A stretch of DNA of 64,000 nt from Stygiolobus azoricus (GTDB lineage Archaea; Thermoproteota; Thermoprotei_A; Sulfolobales; Sulfolobaceae): contig NZ_CP045483.1 of assembly GCF_009729035.1 (NCBI RefSeq), positions 62,001 through 126,000 on the forward strand, written 5' to 3'. Under the pieces are notes generated by a model. The model had not been told where the DNA came from, searched no databases, and saw nothing but the letters and a program-made list of their open reading frames with translations. Shown here in pieces: positions 49,513 through 57,855 of the stretch (position 1 is its first letter; every line of letters begins with the position of its first letter). The translations under genes were made by a program, and so were the position numbers.

Positions 49513-50376
49513 ATGAAAATAGGACTAGCTGGATTAGGTATAATGGGCTACAGGATAGGGGCAAATTTAGCAAAAGCTGGAAAACTACACTTAGTTTACA
49601 ACAGAACGGAAAGAAAAGCAGAACAGTTCAGTAAAGAATACGGTGTTAAGTACGTCAAAGATCCCATTGAATTACTGAAAGAGGTCGACCTATTGATTAC
49701 AATGCTAGCTGACGACGATGCTGTTAGCAATTTCTTAACACCTTTGATACCTTATAGCAAGGGTAAAATTATAATAGATATGTCTACTATATCACCCTCA
49801 GTATCAATTGGAATTGCAAAGAAAGTTGCAGAGAATGGAGGTTTCATGTATGACGCACCAGTTATAGGCACTTCAGTTTTCGCTGAACAAAAGAAGTTAA
49901 CAGTATTATTGGGAGGTCCAGAGGAAAAATTGGATGTGGTTAAGGAGATACTTTCTGAAACTGCGTCTACGATCCTCTATATGGGAGGAAACGGAATGGG
50001 ATTATATGCTAAGCTTGTAAACAATTTGATGGTAGGCGTTTATGTGGCCGCATTAGCAGAAGCGTATAACTTCGGTGTAAAGGCTGGATTAAAGCCAGAG
50101 GACGTTCACAAAGTCCTAGCCTTATACGGTAGTGCTAAGTCTCCAACCTCCGAGCTGAAGATACCTAAAATGATGAACAATGATTATTCAACTCAATTTG
50201 CAACAAAACATATGAGAAAAGACCTAGAAATAATAACAAAAGAGACACAGAATATTAAGGTAATTAACCCATTGTCGTCAATAGCTTTACAGTTGTACAG
50301 GGTGGCAGAGGCTATGGGTCATGGAGAGAACGATTATGCTGCTGTTTTAGAAGTATATCGTAAAGGTAACAAATAG
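49513..50376 (+). CDS. Beta-hydroxyacid (3-hydroxyisobutyrate-type) dehydrogenase
   Basis: A 287-residue protein. The NAD-binding GLAGLGIMGYRIGANLAKAG (residues 4-23), LAEMG-equivalent VIGTSVFAEQKKLTVLLGG (~118-136) and catalytic lysine in KLVNNLMVG (~165-173) match the 3-hydroxyisobutyrate/tartronate semialdehyde reductase family. The specific acid is not known. The ATG at 49513 fits TATA (TTTTTTATTAAT, ~49480-49491); GTG 49498 would add five residues. Confidence 0.85.
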   Translation: MKIGLAGLGIMGYRIGANLAKAGKLHLVYNRTERKAEQFSKEYGVKYVKDPIELLKEVDLLITMLADDDAVSNFLTPLIPYSKGKIIIDMSTISPSVSIGIAKKVAENGGFMYDAPVIGTSVFAEQKKLTVLLGGPEEKLDVVKEILSETASTILYMGGNGMGLYAKLVNNLMVGVYVAALAEAYNFGVKAGLKPEDVHKVLALYGSAKSPTSELKIPKMMNNDYSTQFATKHMRKDLEIITKETQNIKVINPLSSIALQLYRVAEAMGHGENDYAAVLEVYRKGNK

Positions 50377-50480
50377 AGTCTTAATACTTAAAAAATAAAA
50401 TCTCGGTTAAATAAGTCTCTTTCTATCCTTTCTCAGATACCTCCACGATATACTACAGAAAGAGATAAAAACTATTTTAC

Positions 50481-51446
50481 TTATTTCGTCAGTATTAAAT
50501 ATCTATCTCCTTGTTCCTTAACTTTTAATTCTTTTAGTTCATCTGGAACTGTAGCTTTCCTTTCAAAGAGAAGTAGTATCTCATCAAAGTTATTTAGCAC
50601 TTGTTTAAAGAGCTTACCCATGAATTCTTTATTGTATATAGATGGAATGGCCTCTACTTTATAGTAGTTTCCTTGGTCAATATAGTCAGCAAACTCTATC
50701 TCCATTATTTCCTTAACTCTACCGTCCCTCTTAGCCGTACTTTCAACCATAGGTATAACGACTCGTTTACCTTTTAGATTTTCTATTACTTCAACTTTCT
50801 TCTTTAACTCATCAACAACTTCAAAGAATTTCTTCATATAATATGTAGCAATATCCGTTAAGAAGACCTTATCCTTAGCATCATACTTCACATGAAACTC
50901 ACTGTAAAGCCAGTTATAAGCTTCAATTATTTCCTCACGTCTGTTAGCAATTATGTCAAAAAACTTTATCTTTAGACCCTTTGTTAGAGCTACGTTTAGC
51001 AATTGCATTCCTACTATTACATCACCGTCCGAGACTTTGTCTACTGGATAAGAGGAGTTCGGTATTACTGCTAACGGTTCAGCTCCGATTCCATAAAGTA
51101 CTCCGTCCTCTAAGTCTGTATAGGAGTAAAATACTATTCTATAGTGATCAAGGAATTGTGAATTGGGGTACCATTCTAAATACTTTTTCAATCCCTCCTC
51201 CTTTACTTTTTCGATTTCGTCGTAAATCTTCTCAAAAGCATCCTCAAATTTCTTGAAGTTACCGTCAAGTCTACCATAAGGTATGAATATGGGTTCTCCG
51301 AATTTAGGAGATAAATACCTCAGCCCATAATACTTAGCTACATCGTTAAGGTTTACGTCCATAACTGTCTTTATAACTTCTCTCATATGCTGGTTAAGTG
51401 AATCTATGTGGAAGATCTTCTTTTCTCCTCTCTTTAGTAATGCCAT
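50481..51446 (-). CDS. Uncharacterised protein
   Basis: A 321-residue soluble protein, beginning MALLKRGEKKIFHIDSLNQH. Acidic and lysine-rich, alpha/beta, with no cysteines. The C-terminal half includes DEILLLFERKATVPDELKEL. I do not recognise the family. It faces away from the antiporter gene at 51502. Confidence 0.6.
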   Translation of the reverse strand: MALLKRGEKKIFHIDSLNQHMREVIKTVMDVNLNDVAKYYGLRYLSPKFGEPIFIPYGRLDGNFKKFEDAFEKIYDEIEKVKEEGLKKYLEWYPNSQFLDHYRIVFYSYTDLEDGVLYGIGAEPLAVIPNSSYPVDKVSDGDVIVGMQLLNVALTKGLKIKFFDIIANRREEIIEAYNWLYSEFHVKYDAKDKVFLTDIATYYMKKFFEVVDELKKKVEVIENLKGKRVVIPMVESTAKRDGRVKEIMEIEFADYIDQGNYYKVEAIPSIYNKEFMGKLFKQVLNNFDEILLLFERKATVPDELKELKVKEQGDRYLILTK

Positions 51447-51501
51447 AGTGGTTATTTGAGAGCATTAAAAATAAATCTAGTGTTCGTAATATAGTAAGCT
51501 T

Positions 51502-52698
51502 ATGACATCTAGTAATGATATCGTCTATTTAACATTACTTGAACTGTTTACGCTATTGACTTTCGCTCAGTTAGGAAGGCTCATAACCCAAAGGTTTTAC
51601 CTCCCTATTATCATAGCTGAAATAATAGTAGGTATAATACTGAGCCCTTACGCTATAGGCGGATATATTGACAATTTGATCGGGTTGCCTATCTTTGAAG
51701 TTAATTCCTATCTTATTCTTTTTGCGGATTTCTCTGTGGTCCTACTGATATTCGCCGCTGGTCTCTCACACGGATTTAAAGGTTTGAAAGAGTCCGGATT
51801 ACCGGGTTTTATAGCAGCTACAGCCGGTGCTGTAATTCCCACATACTTGGTTTACGCAACTTTCACCCTCATTTACAATACAACAGTTTCCGCTATTATG
51901 GGAGCCGCAAGTGCAGCGACAAGTCTGGCTGCAACTACTTCGATTATTGAAGAGTACAAACTTTATAAACACGATTTCACGCGACTGGTTATATCTGCAG
52001 CGGCTTTAGATGATGTTGTATCACTCATCATTTTGTCCGTAATTCTTGAGCTAGTTACACTAAAAACTATTTCCTTTGGTCGGATACTAGTTAGCGTGAT
52101 AGAAACGGTCTTAGCGTGGTTAATAATGTTGTTCTCAGCAGTATTCGTAATTCCCAGAGTAATTTCTAGGATAGAAGATGATTTAATTAACAACGTCTCA
52201 TTAGTAATACTTTTCATTTTAGTCCTTATAATGTTACTCTTAGGCTTTTCTCCCGTAATTGCAGCCTTCATAGCCGGTGTGGCAATTGCTGAGAGTGTAA
52301 AATCAGAAAAAATAGTTCAGTTCACTTCAACATTACTTTCTATCTTTGGCCCTGTTTTCTTCATATACGTCGGAATGGAGACCCCTTACACCACGTTCCT
52401 TAACCCGTATAATTTATCCCTAGGTCTTCTATTAAGTTTTCTCGGTATCTTAGGGAAAATAGCTGGAATCTTTCCTGTTGCCTTTTTCATTACAAAGAGT
52501 GTAAGAAGGTCGATCATCGCTTCAATAGGTATGATACCGAGGGGTGAAGTAGGGCTGGTAGTAGCTACTCTAGGTCTTACCTCGGGTATTATAGATACTA
52601 ATCAGTACTCTCAGATCATTATTATGGCTATAGTAACAACAATTATAGGCGGATTTCTGTTCTCCTATCTTGTAAGAAAGTGGATTCTGACTACTTAA
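51502..52698 (+). CDS. CPA2-type cation:proton antiporter
   Basis: A 398-residue membrane protein with about 12 segments. The LAELGVI-like start (LFTLLTFAQLGRLITQRFYL), SAAALDDVVSLIILS (~167-181) with the paired aspartates used in ion exchange, and FIYVGMETPY (~290) are typical of KefB/NapA-like CPA2 antiporters. It exchanges Na+ or K+ for protons, useful at acid pH. There is no TrkA/RCK regulatory domain. Confidence 0.85.
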   Translation: MTSSNDIVYLTLLELFTLLTFAQLGRLITQRFYLPIIIAEIIVGIILSPYAIGGYIDNLIGLPIFEVNSYLILFADFSVVLLIFAAGLSHGFKGLKESGLPGFIAATAGAVIPTYLVYATFTLIYNTTVSAIMGAASAATSLAATTSIIEEYKLYKHDFTRLVISAAALDDVVSLIILSVILELVTLKTISFGRILVSVIETVLAWLIMLFSAVFVIPRVISRIEDDLINNVSLVILFILVLIMLLLGFSPVIAAFIAGVAIAESVKSEKIVQFTSTLLSIFGPVFFIYVGMETPYTTFLNPYNLSLGLLLSFLGILGKIAGIFPVAFFITKSVRRSIIASIGMIPRGEVGLVVATLGLTSGIIDTNQYSQIIIMAIVTTIIGGFLFSYLVRKWILTT

Positions 52699-52746
52699 AC
52701 AACCTTTAATTTAACTTTTAAAAGCCATAGGTGTAAAATTGTGTCT

Positions 52747-53076
52747 ATGGTTTGGAAACGCACTATAAGTGCTAAAGCCCTAGAAAAAGCTAAATTTGCG
52801 TCAGTTAAAGTAGATGATAAAGTAATTTTCATCGCAAACGTTAATGGAACCCTATACGGAATGGATGCAGTCTGCAGTCACGCTAGGTGTATACTAGGAT
52901 TACTAGATGAACAAAAGCTCACAGTGAAATGCCCATGCCATCATGCTGTTTTCGACCTTAAGACTGGAGCAATGTTGGAACCACCTTACGTTGCACCAGA
53001 CGCCCCTAAAGAAAAATTGGGATTAAAAACATATCAGGTAAGAGACAACGGAGGATGGGTAGAAGTAGACATTTAA
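52747..53076 (+). CDS. Sulredoxin-type Rieske [2Fe-2S] protein
   Basis: A 109-residue soluble Rieske protein. Cluster ligands are Cys43/His45 (AVCSHARC) and Cys62/His65 (KCPCHHAVF). Extra cysteines at 48 and 64 sit in the same loops as in Rieske proteins with a stabilising disulfide. Length and sequence fit sulredoxin of Sulfolobus/Sulfurisphaera, a low-molecular-weight electron carrier. It has no membrane anchor. ATG 52747 is preferred over GTG 52741 because TATA-like AACTTTTAAAAG is 27 nt upstream. Confidence 0.88.
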   Translation: MVWKRTISAKALEKAKFASVKVDDKVIFIANVNGTLYGMDAVCSHARCILGLLDEQKLTVKCPCHHAVFDLKTGAMLEPPYVAPDAPKEKLGLKTYQVRDNGGWVEVDI

Positions 53077-53535
53077 AAATAAATTTTATCCTTACTAAAC
53101 AGATTAGTTCATTAAGGTCTTATTAAGTAGGTAGTTTTCAGTAGAGATTTCTTAAGCTCCCTAAAATTTTTTATAGGGGTAATTAAGCTCTCATTTTTTA
53201 TCTTAACCTAATTAGATATAGCCTCTTGGTTGATTGGCATATTCTTCTTGATTTTTCTAACGTATTGACTGCCTTATAGAGCTCCTCAACCGTATTTTTC
53301 TTTCCTCATCAGCTAGTCCAGTCTAATCTAAGACATTAAAATTCCATTGTTAAATCAAAAGAGGTGAGTATATATTAAAGTGAGTCCAAAAGCTAAATGA
53401 GATGAATGACAAAGACACAATCTTTGATTGACTATATGAAACTCCTTATGAATATAGCTTCTTGATTTCATGTTCTGCTACTCTATGAAAAATACTAACC
53501 TGACTTGAGAAGAATAAAAACTAAATAAGAAAGTG
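53077..53535. other. Gene-poor region with relic frames
   Basis: This ~460-nt region has no complete gene. A minus-strand open frame ending at 53198 reads KNTVEELYKAVNTLEKSRR and a plus-strand stretch near 53407 reads MTKTQSLIDYMKLLMNIAS; both look like pieces of old genes. Nothing intact can be supported. Confidence 0.4.
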
Positions 53536-53841
53536 TTAAGTAGTTTGTTTAACTTGTGTTAATTGAGCTCCGCAATTCCCACAATATTTTGCACTAGGCG
53601 GATTAATGTAGCCGCATTTGGGACACTTGATCGGCATTAAAGAAGCTCCACAATTAGGACAGAACTTAGCCGCAGCAGGGATAATAGCTCCACAATTCCA
53701 ACACTTCTGCGTATTTTGTTGTGTCTGCGAGTATTGGCTACTTTGTTGGTATTGTGATTGAGTATATCCTTGCTGATATGTTTGTCCCTGCTGAGAATAC
53801 GGTTGACTATATTGACCATAGTTAGGCTGCGGATATTGCGG
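53536..53841 (-). pseudogene. Detached C-terminal half: Q-rich linker and double zinc ribbon
   Basis: In frame with the next entry and separated from it only by TAA at 53842-53844, this piece encodes a Gln/Tyr/Ser-rich low-complexity linker (PNYGQYSQPYSQQGQTYQQG) and four CxxCG-type knuckles: CWNCG, CPNCG, CPKCG, CGNCG. A single C-to-T change (CAA to TAA) would explain the break. Without the stop the whole protein would have 286 residues. Confidence 0.7.
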
Positions 53842-54396
53842 TTAAACTGGATATAAGGGTGGAGCACTCATGACAGCCATCATAACTATATTCATGATCT
53901 GGTCTTCCTGCATTAGATCCTTGGCTATATTATATACATCGTATGCAGCTCCTGCACCTCCAAGTAATGTAAGCAACTTGTTGTGTAAATCCTCATCCGA
54001 AAGTACGGCAATACCACCAGAAGCTAGTAATGGTAGCATATCTTGCAATAAGTCGGTCATTCCAGTCTCTACCATAACATAATTAGGACCCTGACAAATC
54101 CTTATAGTATAAGCTTTATTTGAACCGGTTAAATAACCCAAAAGGCTCGTATGTTGTGCTTGTATTATTGCAACGTTCTGCCCAGTCATAGGATAAACCT
54201 GAAATCCTTGACTCATCAGATACATTGTAACTTGTTGAACCACATATTGGAGGTTTACGGGATATTGAGTAGGAATCATCTGTTGCTTACCGCCCAACCC
54301 TACGGGTTGCATACACATCATTATGTTTGCCATTCCTGAGGAGTTACTCATAGGGCCGTTAGGATAGCCGAAGGGTTGAAAACCCATTCTAACCAT
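53842..54396 (-). CDS. N-terminal part of a zinc-ribbon protein, ended by TAA
   Basis: A 184-residue protein with a Met/Gln/Pro-rich start (GFQPFGYPNGPMSNSSGM), a central domain (~50-130, VQQVTMYLMSQGFQVYPMTG) and a hydrophobic end ILNIVMMAVMSAPPLYPV-like. The TAA that ends it lies inside a frame that continues to the zinc ribbons. ATG 54387 fits a minus-strand TATA (54412-54419) slightly better than ATG 54396. It is probably a truncated version of an intact gene in relatives. Confidence 0.6.
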   Translation of the reverse strand: MVRMGFQPFGYPNGPMSNSSGMANIMMCMQPVGLGGKQQMIPTQYPVNLQYVVQQVTMYLMSQGFQVYPMTGQNVAIIQAQHTSLLGYLTGSNKAYTIRICQGPNYVMVETGMTDLLQDMLPLLASGGIAVLSDEDLHNKLLTLLGGAGAAYDVYNIAKDLMQEDQIMNIVMMAVMSAPPLYPV

Positions 54397-54528
54397 TCTT
54401 ATGAAGACCTAATTATAAAAACATTATGTTAGTGAAAACAATAGAGTAAACATTAGACTCCTTCCCTGATTTCTTATAAAAATGAGAGTTAGTATCACGG
54501 TCGTGTAAAGAATAAGAGCAAATCCAGG

Positions 54529-54720
54529 ATGTTAGATAGTTTATTGGACGTGATAAGGCAGTGCTGGTATGAAAACCATGTCGATACCAAGCACTGGAAA
54601 AAGTCTCTTCCTTCAAGAGCTCAACTTATCCATGATAGTTTGGTCTCTATTATTAGTGAATTATTATGTGAAGATAAGAGGCAAGTGGTTCAGTCTCTTT
54701 CGACATTGAATTTAACGTAA
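54529..54720 (+). CDS. Small hypothetical protein
   Basis: A 63-residue ORF, MLDSLLDVIRQCWYENHVDT..., with helical prediction and no family recognised. A TATA-like CTTATAAAA (~54472-54480) would place the transcript start about 25 nt upstream of the ATG, unlike the leaderless pattern elsewhere. It may be a gene or chance frame. Confidence 0.3.
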   Translation: MLDSLLDVIRQCWYENHVDTKHWKKSLPSRAQLIHDSLVSIISELLCEDKRQVVQSLSTLNLT

Positions 54721-54897
54721 GCAGAATAAAATGTATTAGAACCAATATTGAGAAAGCAAACTTATTCGTTATGAAGAGATAATCAACTTTACTAAAAATT
54801 TCTATTATTAGTTCTACGAATTTTTGAATAATTTTTTCTATATAGGAGTTATTAAAGTTGGTGGTAAGATAAAAGCTAAGAGATAGGAAAATTTATA

Positions 54898-54918
54898 ATA
54901 TGGATAAGCTATCCATAT
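54898..54918. promoter_or_regulatory. Operator palindrome at the nickel/cobalt transporter promoter
   Basis: ATATGGATA-AGC-TATCCATAT is a perfect 9-bp inverted repeat with 3-nt spacer. It lies directly after the TATA (AATTTATAA, 54890-54898) and ends 4 nt before ATG 54923, so it covers the transcription start. Binding there would block initiation, as for a metal-sensing repressor. Confidence 0.7.
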
Positions 54919-54922
54919 ATTG

Positions 54923-55989
54923 ATGAGAACAAACTCAGACCTCAGAACTTTAAAGATTATATTATTTTATAGTATAGAAATTATTCTGACAATAATACTT
55001 TTTTATGGTTAACAGTCATTTCGCAACAGTTGGGCAACGTTGAAGTAAAGGTAAAAGGGATCGGGGCAAGTTTCTTTACTCTAGGGGTCCTTGCATATAT
55101 ATTCGGTTTGAGACATGCAGTTGACGCTGACCATCTAGCTGCAATAGATAATTCTACAAGAAAGCTTGTTCAAGAAGGTAAACCATCAATGTTTACAGGT
55201 TTGTTTTTCTCTCTTGGTCATTCTTCCGTAGTTATTATTCTCTCTGTAGCGTTAATGGTTTCAACAAGGTTAATAGAGTCTTCTATTCCCCAACTAGAAA
55301 ATTTAGGTTCTATAATAGGCACGTTGATAAGTGGAGTTTTTCTTTACATAATAGGTTTTCTAAATCTTTTAGTTTTATTCGAGATTTACGAATTATTTAA
55401 AAAAGCTAAAAGAAAAGAGTTGGACGAAAATAAGCTGAATGACGCTTTGCTTAAAAGGGGGTTCATGAACAGGTTTTTCAAGAACTTGTTTAGGATTGTC
55501 AGCAACCAGTATTACCTTTATCCGATAGGTTTCCTATTCGGCTTGGGTTTTGATACAGCTTCAGAGACCGCCCTATTAGCAATAAGTGCAGGTACAGCAG
55601 GAGTCTTCACCAAGATCCCGATTTGGACATTACTAGTTTTCCCCTTCTTATTTACTGTCGGTATGTCACTAATCGACACTACAGACGGCTTTTTCATGAA
55701 CACAGCTTATAAATGGGCTTTCATAGGCAACCCTTTGAGGAAAGTGTGGTACAACTTAACAATGACGATGGTATCTATTCTTGTCGCATACTTGGTCGGT
55801 ACTTTAGAATTATTAGGTTTAGTACAGTCTGAGTTTAATTTGACCGGAGGTGTCTGGGACGTAATTGCACTAATTAACGGTGATGTCTGGTGGGGGAATA
55901 TAGGCATATTGATAATCCTGACTTTTGCCATCGTATGGGGGGTGTCAATCTTACTTTATAACATAAAAATAAAGAGGTATGAGACGTAG
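54923..55989 (+). pseudogene. NiCoT-family nickel/cobalt transporter, frameshift after TM1
   Basis: From ATG 54923 (27 nt after TATA) the frame encodes MRTNSDLRTLKIILFYSIEI..., the first membrane segment, then ends at TAA 55010. In the next frame the protein continues TVISQQLGNVEVKVKGIG and holds the NiCoT signature RHAVDADHLAAIDN and LGFDTASETALLA. A single missing T at 55009-55010 (TTT to TT) explains it. The uninterrupted part, 55030-55989 (319 residues, TTG start), could still be made but lacks TM1. Sequencing error is equally possible. Confidence 0.75.
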
Positions 55990-56197
55990 GCAAGGTAAGA
56001 AATATGTGGAAACTGATAGAACGATAACTCGAAAATAGACTTTTACAACGTTAGACACACAATTTATTTGCATTTAACGTGGATTATTGTTTTTCTCCTC
56101 GTCCCTCTAAAGTTTTCGTATAAATGTTATTCACATCATTAAGTAAAATCTAATTTTTATAGGATGTGGTGGGCGGTACAATTTTTCCCTTCTTTAT

Positions 56198-56641
56198 CTA
56201 CTCCTCTTCTAAATTTATCTTTCCTCTCATTTCATTGAGAAATCTAGTATACCTCTTTATAGTGTCCATCACGAAAATGATTCCAGCTATAAATACTATT
56301 ATTAAGGAGAATACCTCTGCACCTAAAGAGTCTAATCTAGTTAAGTAAAGGGATAAGATAAAAGATGTAAGGAAGAATGAGGCAAAGAACACGCTCTTGG
56401 GTAAGACATAGTTAAAGAGAAGTACGTAATCATCGTCCAATATGACCTTCTTAACTACATATTTACCGTCATAAGTCTCTTGAATAAGACCAGCACTCTT
56501 TAGCTTGTTCACGTGATACCTAGCGGCGCTTACTGAGGAGAAACCTAAGTCTTCTTGTATCTGTTTCAAGGTAACACCGTTTCTATTCGTCAGTATATAA
56601 TAATAGACTTTCTTCGTAGATTGTCGCAGATCTAATTGCAT
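56198..56641 (-). CDS. Membrane-bound winged-helix transcription regulator
   Basis: A 147-residue protein with an N-terminal ArsR-like winged helix (GVTLKQIQEDLGFSSVSAAR and YHVNKLKSAGLIQETYDGKY) and two C-terminal membrane segments (~80-100 and ~108-128), followed by a short basic tail. The layout resembles ArnR-type one-component regulators of Sulfolobales. The ATG at 56641 is 27 nt from a minus-strand TATA; an upstream in-frame start adds 15 residues. It is transcribed away from a secreted-protein gene that shares its control region. Confidence 0.75.
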   Translation of the reverse strand: MQLDLRQSTKKVYYYILTNRNGVTLKQIQEDLGFSSVSAARYHVNKLKSAGLIQETYDGKYVVKKVILDDDYVLLFNYVLPKSVFFASFFLTSFILSLYLTRLDSLGAEVFSLIIVFIAGIIFVMDTIKRYTRFLNEMRGKINLEEE

Positions 56642-56673
56642 ATTATCAATTACTACTAATGTTAAATAAACTT

Positions 56674-56693
56674 TTCCAACGTTCACATTGGAA
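56674..56693. promoter_or_regulatory. Inverted repeat between divergent promoters
   Basis: TTCCAA-CGTTCACA-TTGGAA lies between the two TATA boxes (minus strand ~56663-56673, plus strand ~56695-56705). A bound dimer could control both the membrane regulator and the secreted protein. Confidence 0.45.
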
Positions 56694-56728
56694 TAGATAT
56701 ATAAAGTATTTCAAGCAATCTATCATTC

Positions 56729-57382
56729 GTGAATAAAGTATTAGTAGCGACAATCGCAGGGGTATTATTTTCGCTGGGTATTGCATTTGCGGTGATCTAT
56801 GTAACTACTTACCTAATGATTTCTCCTCACTCCAATAAGCCTTCCCAAGTGCAGACTAATGCGGGAAATACGACTGAGCTAAAACCTTACGTATTCGACG
56901 TTAACGTTAGCCAACCGGATTTTGAAGTAGAACAAGCAATAATAGGGGAAATAAGAAATAATATAACTCTCGTTCAAGTCCCCTCGTCTATAGAGAACTA
57001 TACTTCTGAAATTAGTAATGGAATTGCCCCAATAAACACATCATTCGACTTTGCTTCTGTAGAATCTCGGTACTCAACCGTATTCTATGTAGTACCTAAT
57101 CTTATTGAGGCAACCCCGAACTCCACTGTACACTTTTATCTTTACTTGAACATGTCTTACTATAACGATCCCGTTTACACATATTATATTTACGGTGTCA
57201 CTAAGAACGTTTCAGTAACCTTCTTGAAAAACGTATCAGGTTTTGGAGAATACCAGGTCAATATTACTCTCGGTAACGTGAAGCCTGGAACTGTAATATT
57301 CCTGCCAGTATGGGACATTCACGGGTACGAAATAGAATATATAATTATATGGGTTGTCCCAGCTAACTTACACAACGTGTAA
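56729..57382 (+). CDS. Secreted or membrane-anchored protein of unknown function
   Basis: A 217-residue protein. A single N-terminal membrane segment (VLVATIAGVLFSLGIAFAVI, residues ~4-23) is followed by an extracellular part rich in Thr, Ser, Asn and Val with about 12 N-x-S/T glycosylation sites and beta-rich sequence. It resembles surface proteins of acidophiles. The start is GTG 56729, leaderless. It faces a membrane-bound regulator, which may control it. Confidence 0.6.
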   Translation: MNKVLVATIAGVLFSLGIAFAVIYVTTYLMISPHSNKPSQVQTNAGNTTELKPYVFDVNVSQPDFEVEQAIIGEIRNNITLVQVPSSIENYTSEISNGIAPINTSFDFASVESRYSTVFYVVPNLIEATPNSTVHFYLYLNMSYYNDPVYTYYIYGVTKNVSVTFLKNVSGFGEYQVNITLGNVKPGTVIFLPVWDIHGYEIEYIIIWVVPANLHNV

Positions 57383-57383
57383 G

Positions 57384-57442
57384 GCTCAGCGCATGAATGG
57401 TTCCTCATCACTCGGTTGTCCCAGTTTTCTCTTCATCGCTTT
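57384..57442 (-). ncRNA. C/D box guide RNA candidate targeting 23S rRNA
   Basis: On the minus strand: C-like GCGATGA (57439-57433), D'-like CCGA (57415-57412), perfect C' GTGATGA (57411-57405) and perfect D box CTGA (57389-57386). The guide next to the D box, CCATTCATGCG, is complementary to rRNA CGCAUGAAUGG, a conserved large-subunit segment preceding the ACUGUCCC stretch. The N+5 rule selects the U. The C box is imperfect and D' touches C', so I am less sure of the 5' half. Confidence 0.55.
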
Positions 57443-57502
57443 TTATCCACTCATTGTTCGTTCCCGCTAGCCGACATCACATCTCAGCGAGGGAGACCAA
57501 GA

Positions 57503-57823
57503 TCACTCATTTTGGTGTAACTTATTAAATTCTTCCAGGAAGTCATCCACGAATTTTTTCTCTCCTAGTACTGTTATATCATCAACTTTAGGGTCGTAAT
57601 ATTTCTCTATAATCCTTATTATTGAAGTCATAGAGTTAGGAAGTATTTCAACGACCTCGCCTCCCTCGAGCTTATCTGTCTCATATATAGCAAATGATTG
57701 ATTTTTATACACGACAACTTTAAGGATAGCGATAACCTTTCCGTCCTCTACTTTCTTATAAACGTTAACATTTCCTATAGGTTCACCTAGCCCATGGCGG
57801 ACGTATTCAGCATACTTAAGCAT
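57503..57823 (-). CDS. Uncharacterised small protein
   Basis: A 106-residue alpha/beta protein, start MLKYAEYVRHGLGEPIGNVN. Beta-rich in the middle (VIAILKVVVYKNQSFAIYET) with a helical C-terminus (VDDFLEEFNKLHQNE). No family recognised. It is divergent from the M20 peptidase gene, 32 nt away. Confidence 0.6.
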   Translation of the reverse strand: MLKYAEYVRHGLGEPIGNVNVYKKVEDGKVIAILKVVVYKNQSFAIYETDKLEGGEVVEILPNSMTSIIRIIEKYYDPKVDDITVLGEKKFVDDFLEEFNKLHQNE

Positions 57824-57855
57824 AACTTAATTTACTCCCGAGAAGTTTAAATTCT

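Noticed and set aside
54413-54616. 67-residue minus-strand frame
   Set aside because: No family, opposite to another weak frame, no leaderless promoter; likely chance.
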